Source: Paramacrobiotus metropolitanus (Eukaryota; Tardigrada; Eutardigrada; Parachela; Macrobiotidae). Taken from it: a stretch of 64,000 nt of DNA. Where the stretch lies: assembly GCF_019649055.1 (NCBI RefSeq), contig NW_026570343.1, positions 328,427 through 392,426 of the forward strand. The letters are read 5' to 3'. Shown here piece by piece: positions 11,852 to 24,400 of this stretch (position 1 is the first letter of the stretch; every line of letters begins with the position of its first letter). The notes under the pieces are model-generated. The model was given only the letters and a program-made list of their open reading frames with translations, ran no database searches and had not been told where the DNA came from. The translations under genes and the position numbers were made by a program.

Positions 11852-14800
11852 CTTGATCAATTTTGGATGCCAATAAACCGCAACGGTGACTGGGCGCTAC
11901 TCTCCGTTAAACGAGTTCTATAAAGATAGTTGACTAAGTAGTAAGTGTTTCCAAAATTTGATTCTAGGCTATATTTTGTGAGTTCTGGGCACCGAAGAAG
12001 AATGTCTTACCAATAAACGTGAAAAAAAGGACAGCAAAACAGTAATATAACACAGTAAATCAGATACAAGGGTGACGGCCCACGTTGGGGCAGTTGCGTA
12101 AAATTAATTTTTAACAATTACAATACGCAAGTCTGTGTTCAATATTGTAGTATTCAAATAACACTTTTTTTGCGGATCCAACAGTGTCAAAGTTGATTTC
12201 GTTCACCATGATAGTAAGGGGCCACGCGAGGATTTGTGGGAAAGCGTTCGGTCATTTTTTGGATGCTTGGTACTGCACGTCTTTAAATACGTCTCGTATA
12301 CCAACGCACATTTCTGCGTGGATATTTTTGAAAACTGTTGAGTAATCCAGACGGTTTCCAACGTCCGTTGGGCGTCAGCAGAGGGAACTTACGTCATCAT
12401 TGCCCGAGGAAATCACGAAAAAAGTGCATCACCGGACATGTTAAAAATTACCTTCAGAGAATTGCGGTTGTCTACTGCTGCGGCTCGACCAAGTCATACC
12501 ACGGAGTTTGTCTAAACGCTGCACCCGGGCATCGTGTGCATGTTTATGTAGGTTATAAACCGGCAGGTATATACAATAGGCGTTTCAGTTCACTAATACT
12601 ACGCTTTGTCGCTGGTCACAAATTCACGTGTTTGCACTTCCCGCCGTCGTGCGGAGTTCCATTATCAGCCATCTTCAAAGATAAATTAAAAGCAAACTTT
12701 TTAAACTTTTATGGAGAAATGGCTTATCAAGTCTGTTGGCACTGGAGTTTACACAAGTCCACTGCGGATCATAGTCATCCATAGAGCTTATTTGCGCATT
12801 AGTTTACTTGCTCTTAAGTACACAGCTACAATCGTGACACGTTTCCCAGCCGGCCTTTGCAAAATGCTACCCAAAATTTTTCTAGCCATTGCAGTACTAT
12901 GTTGTAAGCTATTATATTTCCTTTAAGTGAACAAAATAAATACCGTATTTGCCTTATCTTCGATATAATCATATGGTCATGCAACTCAAACCTCTCAATC
13001 ACCACTAGAGTGCGGGTTCGTTTTAGCAATACGGCTAATTCGTCCAGTTTTCCACGAAGGACATTCGAAAGGTAAGTTTGCTGTCACCTCTCTGTGTAGT
13101 GTGTATATGGGCAAACCTTTCTTGAAATAATTATAGTTACTGATGGTCCTAGAGTCTAGACCATTACAACCATTATTACAACTTTTATCACCCGCTTGTA
13201 CCACTAAAAGCGTCCACATCACCAACACGACCGGCACTCGTATATAGTCGTCGCACTCGTACGACTACAGGCGCCTCCGAAACTTCCAGCTGTAATCTTT
13301 AGTGATACTTCGCTATTTCTCATATTCCGGTCACTTTGAGTGAATGGTTTCATATTCCGGTTACCGGTCACTGGTACGACCGCACATGTGGCGCACTACA
13401 TGAATAGCTGCAGATCGCACTGCCATTAGCCACCCATCAATGTGTAGTTCGCTTAGCAAGTCCAACTAACCCAACCCTCACGGTGTCAGGGGTTCATTAA
13501 AATTATTCTCTGAAATTTTTAGACGTAAAAAAGCGGTTTTTTGCGTCTCACCCGGTTCAGAGTTTCCGTTATTTGTTTTGTTTTGTTAACAAATTTATTG
13601 ATGTTTACGCTTCAAATTTAATGAGAGTGGTCGCTTCTATGAAGACTAACCATTTCTGTGAATTTGTTTTGTTGGAACATTTTGCTACCTGGTGGCAGGA
13701 ATATGAAACTGTATAGTTAACGTGACCGGAATATGAGAAAAAGCGAAGTACCGGTATAGCATTGATAACACCTGCACGAGTTGCTAATGGGACTAGCGAA
13801 CTGAGCACTTGCGTGTACCTATTCAAGCAGACAAACTGGCAGTCAACCGAAGAAGTAAAACGAGAAAGTTAGCATATCAGTATCAATCGTACAATACGCG
13901 TATGGAAGTACACTGCTTTAGGCTAGAACTAAAACGCCTAAACGTAGCGAGAATTCGATGTTCGAGGATGTGGTCAGAAACCCACGCACGATGGCAACCA
14001 AAGGCATCATGGGGTCCAAATGCAAATTTGGAGGGTACCCCTTCCGGCACGTGCCCTCCTTGCTTTCTTCGATTTGGTAATTTTGCTAACTAACCGCTCG
14101 TTTTTTGCTAAAAACGTTCTGCCTGTTATCTAGTGCCTACCTACCGTTACTTAAAACTGAAAATAATTTGTAGTGGTTGTTTTTCACTGTTGAAATCCTC
14201 GAAATCGTTCGCATGTTTCCAGCTTATTTAAAGACTAACTAATACTGCATACCGCTCTAATCAAGAAAAAAATTGCCTCATTTCAAACTTTCCATCTGTC
14301 TAAAACATTTGACAGAGAATGCATAAAATTATTGCGAAAGCAGATGTCACTACGTTGCACTACAAAACATTATTGCCGCTACAAAAAATGCGGCTAATCG
14401 CAGTCATGGCACAGCAAATTAGTCATTCGGCTCCTTTTGTAAAACAAATGACATTTCTGATGCACTTCAATTAGGCGATTGACTATTGTGCACATCACGT
14501 ACAAAATGCTAATTACACTACATTACCTTAAACTTAGGCTTGAAATAAGAAAACTTAGTACATGACACTCAATGCAGGCCAAAAAGAACTGTTAAAAAAT
14601 CGCTTTATTTGTGAACAACGGCAGAGTACAAATCAATAACCATTTACAAGTTAACCAAACAATGAAAGAAGCTTAATTATCACTACAGAAAGAGTTCAAA
14701 TAACTTTTCAACTCCATCCATTGTTCCTAAAACTGAAGCCACGTTTCCCCGCCGAATCTCCAAGGACAGTTGATGCCGGAGAAATTCACGGGAGTGAGCC

Positions 14801-15029
14801 TCTCCGATTTGACTACATAAACGTTTCCCGATTTCCTTGATAATGGCGGTAGCTGACGGTCTCCATGGGCCCAGAACTGTTTATTCATTTGACGAGTTCA
14901 GAAAAACGCTTCTCGCAATGAAGCAATGCCCAGACTCCAGGAAAAAACGCATCGGAAAGATTGATTGCAAGAAAAACACATTTCGCATTTTTTTTTGTTG
15001 CAGACAAAGGTTAAGTTGTTCCCGAAATA
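11852..15029. other. Intergenic stretch upstream of the kinase-kelch gene
   Basis: It contains a probable foldback element at 13306-13750 (listed separately). Frames at 12.3-12.9 kb and 13.0-13.2 kb (minus) lack convincing features. Confidence 0.45.
13306..13750. mobile_element. Foldback/MITE-like inverted repeat
   Basis: The left arm near 13306-13336 (acttcgctatttctcatatt, then ccggtcac) is answered on the other strand by 13720-13748 (gtgaccggaatatgagaaaa, then agcgaagt). Arm similarity continues inward (gtttcatattcc at about 13348 against ggaatatgaaac at about 13697). The arms are about 60-70 nt and imperfect, with a central spacer of about 300 nt and no coding. This fits a small nonautonomous foldback transposon. 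I could not define a target-site duplication. Confidence 0.5.
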
Positions 15030-18000
15030 ATGGATTCTTCTCTCTATGGCGACGAAATCGAAGCATTTGGAGCCAGTCTTAGTCTTTCCTTTAACTTCAC
15101 GGACTTCATTGGTCGTGGGGGCTATGGTATTGTCTATAAAGCCACAGTTATCGAGAGTCATCTGCATCAGTACACAGGACAAGAAGTGGCTGTTAAAATA
15201 ATTCACTCGAATTCCCAGCCTTTTGATAACAGCGATAACGGAAGAAAGCAGCGCGAGAAGTGGCAGAAGTTACTTACGCTGAAACATGAAAACTTGCTCG
15301 GATATTATAAAATTGCCATTTTGCGCGGAAATAATTCAGTGTGGCAGATGCAATTTGTTATGGAATACTGCACCGGTACGTAGAATCTGTAAGCAGCATT
15401 ATGTACCTGTATCTCGTGCAGTACTACGATTTAGTCCATCAGTGATCATCACTGTGATTATATACTGTCCAGCTATTGGATCATTCAACAACGGTTGTCA
15501 CCAGCAGAAATGTAAACGGGTTGATGGCTCAAGGTCAAATGGGGTGCATTATATTTCTCCCAAAATCCAGCAGAAAGGTTGATGCTACGTACTAATTATT
15601 AACCTATCAGCCTTGTACTTCTCTGGGAGGCCTTTAATAAGTATAACATGAGAGTACAAACTATGAACTAAAAATGGACAGGTTTGATGAAGCGTACGAG
15701 ACAGCGGCAACTACTACTCCTTAGGGGTGAATTGCCATTCACGCACCCCAGTGTTAAGGGGCCAGTTATCTGCCGTTAACATTTTCTCAGACTTACTGGC
15801 GTAAGAACCAAGACGTGCGAACAAACTAATTCTCTTTGCACAACGCAAACGTTACAATTAAACTATTTTATTTTGGTTCCCGGACAAAGTTCGAATAAGA
15901 AGCCATTATCCGACCCTATCCCAGTTCTACGGAAAATTATCCTTATTCGAATCCGTAGCTGGACGTTTCGGATAATGACCCTCTATCCAGCCCGAAATTC
16001 GGATTCGGATAGGATGAAATCGGATATTCCCGAACTTCCTATCCGATTCCAATCTCAACTTTCTGCCGGATCAGTTGGTTCGGCAGAAAGGTTTATGTGA
16101 CTTGCATTGGTTCACAGTGGGCACAATAATCCTTTCTGTACCAATGAATCGTTTCTGTACCAAGGCACCTTAAGGGCTTAGACCTGCAAGTATCGACCCG
16201 TATACTGTACCTTACTGCCGGTGACATATGGTGTCAGATCAGGAGGTACGTAGCGCGCCACATGGGCGGTTGGTGCTCGGTTAGCTTATCTGTGTACTGT
16301 GCCGTTCAGCTAACCGACGTTGCCCCCCCCCCTGCGGCGCGTTCAGTTCCTGTTGACTTACCATCTGTAGTATAATAACTGAACCTGTATCCTCAGAGTT
16401 ATCAAATCTGATTCAACCGAAGCTTAGTATTGTCTGCCATAAAGAATCTTTGCTTCGCAGAAGGAACTTTGGATTTCATGCTACAGAAGATGATCCCGGG
16501 AAAAGTATCCTCTATGTCAGCGATCGTGTGTTACGGTATGCAAATTGCCAGTGGATTACAGTTTCTCCATGATAACCATCACATTCATCGTGACCTTAAG
16601 CCAAAAAACATCTTGGGAAAGGCACAACTTAATCGCCATTTTGTTGTGGTGATAGCCGATTTAGACGACCTCGCTCCGATGCGCCATAGTGTTACCATCT
16701 CGAACGAAATTTCTCATCTAGGTGGAACTTTTCGTTATATGTCTCCAGAAATGATGCAGAGGTTTATGGGATTAGAAACACCGTCTGTAGGGCGGGCAAC
16801 CGATATCTGGAGTCTTGGCTGCGTAATCCACGAAATGGCAGACTGGTATTATGGAATCACTCGCAAAAAACTCGGCATGCCAGGCATCGATACTGTAACA
16901 TATGATTCCAATAACGATGCACAGTACTACATGCATTACGCAAAAGGTTGCGTTCCGTTAATCAGCTCAGTAATTGACCCAGCCTTGGCCGAATTGATCG
17001 CAATGTGCATGGTAGACGCACACCGTAGACCGACGCCGAGAAAACTGCAGAACAGTTTACTCAAAGCAGCTGTGGAAATGTTTTCAAAATGGAACAGAGA
17101 CCGCGTAAGCAGGCAACTCCGATCGTGTATTTGTTATGCACTCACACCAATTCCGTTGCACGAAATTAAAGCCAATGACGTTCTGTGCGTCCACCAGTTT
17201 CATGGCTCAGGTACAATGCCGGTGTCCGTTAGGGCGCATGTATTCCGCCCCAGCAACAATACCTTGAGGAATCTACAGGTTCCCGCATTACCTTGCAACT
17301 GTTATTATGTGCCGGATTCCTTTATTCTTGCACGCAGATACATCATCTGTCAGGTTGAAACAAAGCCAGAGGACTCGACTTCTCCGCTATTTACCATCTT
17401 TTCGTTTAGCCTTGACTGCCAGAGCTGGGATCAAGTGGAAACCAATTTTCCAGTTCATCGGTGGTTCGTCACACCAGTTATAAATGATGAGTCTATTTAT
17501 TTTTGGGATAAAGGATGCTTAAAAGAAGGAAAAATCAAGTTTGGTGGCAGTCGTCTTGTGCTTTCATGCCAAGAGGCACCGTTAAGTCAAAGTGCTTCGG
17601 ATCTTGCTGAGTAAGTTCTGTTTTAGCAATTGGCAATAACATCGGTTTCAGGAGGTCACTAGGTGTTTTTTACCCAATAGCATCAGTTGTAAATGAAACG
17701 CTCTTTGTTTTTACAAAATTGTGCTAATTTCAGGAAGGTTTGGTTAATGGCCATTCATGGAAATAGCGGGGCGCTTATATTCCTCGAAAGACTTTATGAT
17801 GTCGGGTTTTTGCGTGCTGAAAGACTAAACACAATGGCAGGCTGCATTGAGTATGCTGGAAAATGTAAAAATCCCATTGAACCAAGACAATATTCCTCGT
17901 TGTGCGTATTAGGCAATCATGTCTACATATTTGGCGGTACAAAAATCCCATTGATAGGAAATAAGAAGCCGATTAGCGCAGTTCGGGAGTGGGAGCTGGC

Positions 18001-18358
18001 GGTGCATAACAGTATTCGCTCTGACTTCATGAAATCATGCGTTCGAATGGATATTAACACTTTTATCTCTCAGCGATTATGCGATATGAAACAGCCCAGA
18101 ATCGGACAAGGGAGTTTCTCAGTAGGTGGGCGTATTTATGTATTTGGCGGTTGTATCCCCTCGGGACGCGATTGTGACCGCTTCTCTGAACTTATGGAAG
18201 AGTATGATCCGGAAAATAATTCTTGGTCTTCTGTTAATTACACGAATTTGGATCGAAGGGTTTTTGAGAGAGCATCCTTGGTCAGCACAACATGTTTGGT
18301 AGTCAAAAATGAAATGGAATATTACGTAACCGAATCAAACATTCCCAGGGAAAAGTAA
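15030..18358 (+). CDS. Protein kinase-kelch fusion, three exons
   Basis: Exons by phase-matched GT-AG sites: 15030-15375, 16461-17610 and 17734-18358, about 706 residues. Exon 1 holds the N-lobe: glycine loop GRGGYGIVYKA, VAVKII lysine and hinge MEYCT. Exon 2 gives the C-lobe: catalytic loop HRDLKPKNI, then ADLDD where DFG is usual (the metal-binding Asp is kept, Gly is lost), then GTFRYMSPE and DIWSLGCVIHEMA. This is a serine/threonine kinase of STE/TKL or NEK-like appearance. From about residue 330 on come beta-propeller-like repeats, best seen in exon 3 as NHVYIFGG and GRIYVFGG, the double-Gly signature of kelch motifs. A kinase joined to a kelch propeller would phosphorylate targets picked by the propeller; that role is inference. 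Intron 1 is about 1.1 kb, intron 2 is 123 nt. Confidence 0.85.
15876..16085. repeat. Clustered TATCCGA / TCGGATA motifs inside kinase intron 1
   Basis: Within this part of intron 1 the motif tatccga, its complement tcggata, or close variants (ttcgaatccg, attcggattcggat) occurs repeatedly on both strands. It may be a small decayed palindromic repeat. A C13 run lies nearby at about 16323. Confidence 0.4.
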
Positions 18359-19900
18359 TTTTTACCTCCTGAAATGGCAGAAATGATAAGACTCTACAAG
18401 GACTGTAGCCACCACATCGCAACCTCGTCTAACCGCCCACTGCCCAGATCATTCCGTGAATCGGAAATGGCAATCACGCTCCTAGCTCGAGTTGGAAGTT
18501 TTTGGTTAAATTTTTTTAGTCGTAAGGAAAGTGAGTGCATCGTGACAGTGCACATGCAACGGCAAGGCGTTGTGAATGGCTAAGGGGAATGAACGGTAAA
18601 GTCTGGCTTAAAATTGTGCATGTTGAAGTCAACGGCATTAACTTTTTTAGTCTGTTTTTATTTTCAAGGGGAGTTTCACATTGTGTCCTTGCTCCGGTCT
18701 GTTTGTACGTGCAAACAATCATTACCAATTATCACATTGCTAACGCTTTTGCTACAAGCCTATAATTATTTCAAAGAACACAGACTTGTGTAATGAGTTT
18801 CCGTGCGAATGTAACTCATCAATTAAAAATTTCGCTACACTGCAAAAGCAGCGAGTCCCATCACCACCGCTGCACCAACGCCGCCTGTCTTGGATGCCGC
18901 GTTGCATTAATCCGTATCACAGTAGCAGGCTTGTGCGGTTGTGCCGCTATTACAAAGAAGGGATTATGCCACTTATAATTCGCAGAGCAAAAGTAAGTGC
19001 GCCAATGGGTAAGCGACAATGCCGTTGTAAGAACTTGACAGCTGCAGCTTGTTACTGTATAAGCATGCGTTCACATTTCACAGTGCTTAGCTTTCTTACC
19101 TAAACAACTCAAGATAGATAACGTTCAAAAATTAATGGTACAGTTAAAAGTCAAAACTCTGGACAAAACGAAATTGATTAGATGTGGGACGGACTTGTGT
19201 TTGTCGCAAGGATGAAAATATTCATATTAACGAAACAATGGCTACGTTGTTACAGCGCAATAGCCGTGTTCGTCAATGAGACCATAAAGTCTATGGATCA
19301 GCGAAATATGGTAAGCCATTTGTACATTCAAATTTCAAAGCACCAAAATCACTAATGACGCAAACGCCTTTAAGATATCATCGGACCATTGCGTGGTACC
19401 ATCGGATCGTCGGACCCTCTGAAGACAAATGTACTTGCAAAACGGATAAAACGTCAACTAGAAATCGAAAAAAGCAAGAGTAACAGCTGAGAAGAGCGAC
19501 ATATACATGATAAATTAAACCAATATCGATCCCGGGATTTCGACTGACTCTCAGCCAGCAGCGAGCCAGTCGAAATCCAGTGCCGGCAAAACTGGCTTGC
19601 GCGTTACAGAAAGAAAACGGTTCACAGATCGAATCCCTTTTGGCCAGTTCAAAGCCAGTTTTGAGACACATGAGCTTGTGAATTTTTTAATGGTTTTTCT
19701 TCCCGAGATTGCCTTCAAAACCGCATCCGCTTTAATGCAACTATCGTATACAGCAGTTTCTGCTACCTTATCAGTACATTTAATTTTAATCGGATCGTAC
19801 TAATTACGTCTTTGTGTTCTCTTGCGCTACCGAGCTGACCATCTCCGAGGCAGTATAATAATAATACGTATGTTCTGAATGTGGTATCGCTATTTCTAAG
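18359..19900. other. Intergenic; nothing firmly recognised
   Basis: Several short frames lie here without domains, signal peptides or splice support. The 3' UTR of the kinase-kelch gene presumably takes up the first part. Confidence 0.4.
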
Positions 19901-19959
19901 CGACACGCCGCTGGCGGTGTACACGTTAATGATGTTGTTTTGCACTACCGTTAAAGCTG

Positions 19960-20575
19960 AGAAAAACGGAGGATATTGGGAGAGCAGAAGGAGCTGACAA
20001 AACGACAAGACGCGGCCATAAGGGCCATCACCGGCGGCAGTTGTCGGGTAACACCGCAACTGTATAAACAGCTGGGTATCACACCAGCGACCGACCGTTG
20101 GCGCCAAAAGGAAGCGGTTTGGCTGTTTAAGATTCGTAACCGGAGCAGTTTCAACGTGCCGTCATATATGTGCACCCTGCTGACATTCAGGGAAACGAAT
20201 GCGAGATACCAACTTTGCCGGACAGAGCGGATCGATGCCACCGCGCGGCTGTGCATCGGGAAGACAACCCTAAAGATGAGGCTGAAGAAACTGTTTGATA
20301 AAAGAACGGGAAGAGTATTCACTAAAACTACTAATGGTGTTGTTGAAAAACTACGTGGGGAAGAAGTGTTCAGCTGTGGTTCTATGGATCTGTACTTGGC
20401 TATGTTGCACTCAAATAATCTTCTTTAGGTGTTCAGTATCTCGACCCTTCCGTCAACGGTGTGTTTTGTTTTGTGTTGTGTTTCTACTTATTGTTTAACT
20501 ACCTGACCAGACTAGCGAGTGCCTCAGGGTTTGTCTGCTCTTGAATAAACTAAACTAAACTAAACTAACCTATTT
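19960..20575 (+). mobile_element. LINE (non-LTR retrotransposon) 3' fragment with (TAAAC)n tail
   Basis: The plus-strand frame 19976-20428 encodes KELTKRQDAAIRAITG...LYKQLGI...WRQKEAVWLFKIRN. This resembles the region after the reverse transcriptase domain of jockey/CR1-like LINEs (the LQ.....AIR.I.G......LY..LGI pattern). About 115 bases after the stop a short tandem aaactaaactaaactaaac (about 20547-20570) forms a simple-repeat tail, which is common at LINE 3' ends. The 5' part is missing, as expected for a truncated insertion. Confidence 0.65.
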
Positions 20576-20922
20576 GTAACTTTCCAAATCGCTACATGGT
20601 ACTAGTGAACAGCCGTCTGTGGCCGTCTCCACTTTGTATATATCGTCCAGGTTGAATAAATCATTAAATAAGATATGTCGACCGTTGAGCAGTGACACGG
20701 CGACCGATCCTTCCCACCGGCTGCAAAAGTGCGTTTTTATTAGCGCTTCGTGCTGGGAAATGTATTACAAGAGTATCAGTTAACAAGAAAAAAGCCATAA
20801 CATCATTTCCGTTCCGCCAAATGAAAGGCAAAGTAAACATCTTCCTTCTCTACCATGTCGCTAAATGTACCGAGAACAGAAACTGCATTTCCTCTCTGAA
20901 TCTCGATACCAATTCTTTGGCG

Positions 20923-21120
20923 TCAAAACTCTCCTGAGCGGGGGTTGCCTGTGCTGTCGATGATCTTTCTTGACAGCTCTTTGAAGAACTTCTTCGTCAG
21001 GGGTCCAAATGTACCTGTAGTTTCGATCGCCAGCGGCTGAACGATGTAACGGTCTGCCAGCCCGCTATATTTTTCTAACTTCCGATTTTCCCGTATTTCC
21101 GCTGCACTACCAGGCACTCT
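20923..21120 (-). mobile_element. Second LINE relic, C-terminal Pol fragment
   Basis: The minus-strand frame includes AEIRENRKLEKYSGLADRYI, then QPLAIETTGTFGP and FFKELSRKI. This matches the conserved tail of many invertebrate LINE polymerases (ENRK..KY..L...Y...P.A.ET.G..G......F..E). It is only about 64 residues and lies 300 bp beyond the 3' end of the guanylyl cyclase gene, facing the opposite way from the LINE fragment at 19.96 kb. Confidence 0.65.
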
Positions 21121-21415
21121 GGACGTCTGTGCGATGTACGTCTGTGCGATGTGCGATGTACGATGTACGCTGCAAAAGGTACCGAAGCCCGAAAATTAGT
21201 ATTAGCTGGTGTGCCATGTGAGATCACAATAAATGCCGGACGCAAGAAAAACAACGGCTGACAATTGTTAGCACAGCAAGCTCACTTTTTACATTCTTGA
21301 CAGGCTACGAAAACAGACATCGTGCACAAAGGGCAATACTGCTCAGCATACCTTTGGCGTCGCGGTAGAAACTTGCTTGGAATCGGCGATGGATTTTAAT
21401 GCATTGGTGGCGCTG

Positions 21416-24400
21416 CTAGCTGCGTCCATCGTGTAACCGATATGATGAGAAAAGCAACGCCACGAAAAACATGTACAGCTGTTCTTTATCCAACCAGAAT
21501 GTCTCCATTTGACCTTTGCCCTGCCAACCAGTTTCCGTCATGACACTGTGTGGATAAATAATCTTTACTATCAAGACGGTGTCGGTTACCTTGATGTTGA
21601 TTACGCCGCGAGAGCGACAGTGGAATCCTGGGAAATGCTGTAATATGCTTTTCGACGTTTCGCTGAGATGAATTTTCATAGCTGCAACAATTTCATTGGT
21701 CTGTCAGCGCTGCAGTAATTCCTTTATCATTTTGTTCAAACCATCTTCAGTAATCTTCCAACAGAACAATTTATTTTACAACGATTAGCTAATTCCGGTG
21801 TTTTTATTATTATACGAAGTTCATCAGCACTTACAGTGTCCATTGCTTTCCATGCGGCTGGCCGTGTTCATTGTATCACCAAAACTGGAACAGCATATTG
21901 TCGTGTACAAGTACTGCCTTTTACACTGTAATTCTAGAACTACCAATAAGAAACGGCATCCAAGTTACTTACAGACAATAACGCGGCAGCTTCTGTCCAA
22001 CAACAGCAGCCACACATGATCCTAAAATACAGAGAGGTAAAAGACTAATGTGTTAACGCTAAGGCCAACGTACGCTAATGCCATCGTATGCCAACATTAA
22101 AAATTCACAGAGTCATCAACTCTAACCGGTATGGAATCCGATACGAATTGGTAACAAACGATTTTTTGCATTTTCTTCGGCTACCGTGCTGACCATTCTC
22201 CGGGACAGTACGGCAACGTTCCGCACGTGAGCGGGGCCATTCCGAAGCGGTAGTCCACTGGCAACCTACATTTTCCCTCTTCAAAAACTGGTGTAGCGGT
22301 GTGTGGACCCTTCCACTTACCACATAGCCGTCTTTGATCGTCTCTACTTTATACACATCTTCCCAGTTGAGCAGTCCGTCTAATAAGACGTACAGATCAT
22401 TGAGCAGCGTGACGATGGCCAGCGGTTCGCACTGGCTGCAGAAGGTGTCGAAGCCTGTCAAACTGCTGAACAGCACCGTCACCGCGTCGAAGAATTCCGG
22501 CGGTGTCGGTTGACGATTCCGCAACCGTTGTACAAGCATTCTGTTACAAGACAATGGAAATTAGAAAAACACTTTTCGATGGTATGAAGGCAACATACGG
22601 AGGAATAATTTCGGCAAGCAGGGCATCGCTCTTCTTCGTCTCCACGAGAAGCTCATGGGTACGGTGCGCCACGGCATCTTCTAGCGCTTCCGCATGCCGT
22701 GCCAAGCGTTTTAGAATTTTCTCCACAATCGAACGGCTAGAGCGACTGAAACGCGACAATTTAGATGCCACCTCTTTAAGGTGTGGACGTTTGCTGGATT
22801 CGGATGCGGTACAATCGCGGCTGATTTCCTCGCAAAACAGATGAAAATTCTTTGTAATAACCTTGCTAACACTCTTCCGCGGACCTGTCAGCGCAGTAAG
22901 TTTTTTATTCGCAGCGGTTTATATAGTATTAGAAATGTTTTCTACCGAGAGCAATATGTCGCAGCTGTTCGATATCTTTTATTGTCACGGTGCGCTGCAG
23001 GTGGATCTCCTGCAAAAGAACGCCCAGAGCGAAGACATCATCGGTCCGAGAACCCAACGGGTTTTCTTTGGAGTCGTTGGTCAAAACAACGCTGGCATCC
23101 AGTAGAAAATTGGAGGGTCCGAAATAGCGGCAGATACGCTGCGGTGCGATATCGCAAATTTTTGCTGTAAAGCGTGAGTCCAGGAGCACAGACAAACTGG
23201 ATAGGTTGCCGTGAAATTTCAGACTGCATTTGTGGATAGCCGTTAGCCCCTGTTCGAAAGACATAAAACGATAAATAATATATTTAAAAAAAAAATCGGA
23301 AAACTGATGCACGAAAGTTTAATGCATTGAATCAGTTTTTGAAGCCGGCACTTACGTTAAGAATATCGCGCATCAGAGATATCTGCAGGTCCTCGTCAGC
23401 GCTGAGCTTCTCATTGGCGAAAAGGCTCCGCAGCGTTTGTCGCCCCAGTTCCCACACTATTAGACTCATTTCTTCCCAACGGCCCATACCCAACAGACCG
23501 GCAACGTTCTTATGCTGAATATTGCTGATCTAAATGGAATTAAATTAATACCATTAGCTGGGCGCTAGAACCTGCGCTGACATGCTACTCACGGTACTGA
23601 ATGCTTCACAAACTCTCCGTGGAAGAGGCTGGTGCATGGCTTTGTAGCCGGTTACCACGCGGCACCAGATCGGCTGGTTTTTATACGACAAATGCAAAAA
23701 GATATTCGCCGGCACAGCGACAACCGATTCCCGTCTCTGATGCAGTAGCGTTGTTGCTGTTAGGTGCAGCTCATCGGATGTTAACAGCCATCGGTCAGGA
23801 TCCTCATTCTTTGCGCTATTCAGCTTTCTACGCATTTATCTTACATAATTACGAAGCCAGTGGCCGTTTTGATATTAATTTTATATCTATTTACTGATCA
23901 AATTATCCCTCACAGAAATGCCGGAATTTATTTACACACTGGAAAAAAAATAGATAATATCGACGGAATCGATTCCCACGCTTACCGAAACGTCACGACC
24001 GTGCCGATCAGAATGACAACTGCGGCCACAGCAATCCCGACATACAATGGTAAATCTGTAATTTTTGACCTTTGCAGCCATGTCACGCTACCGGCAATTT
24101 CGATTGATTGTACTTGATTGGCGATCGAAGCAGCGGTCGTTAAGATATCCGCATGCCGGCCGATTAGGCACAGGCAGGTAATTCCCAGCGGCATCGGATA
24201 TCAACAGGATCTTTTGCTTAGCAAAGGCAAAACGCCAGACGACCTACGGATGGTAAACCTAGTAAATGTATATTCGATGGAATTATATTAGCGAGACATT
24301 AATCGAAGGGCAAAGCTGACCGTTTTGTATGCGATAAAATCAGCAGTTTACGTTGGCTGCAAATTACTGACTTCAGCCGTCCGTTTAAGCAATAAAGTAC

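Noticed and set aside
12338-12784. 148-codon plus-strand open frame
   Set aside because: Odd composition, no domain, no splice sites or signal peptide; chance open frame.
12995-13219. Minus-strand frame starting MWTLLVVQAGDKSC, possible small secreted peptide
   Set aside because: The hydrophobic segment is too short for a signal peptide and there is no homologue or splice support; it also borders the foldback element.
18786-19103. 105-codon plus-strand frame with many Cys
   Set aside because: Cys spacing fits no known domain, and two overlapping frames of similar length argue for chance.
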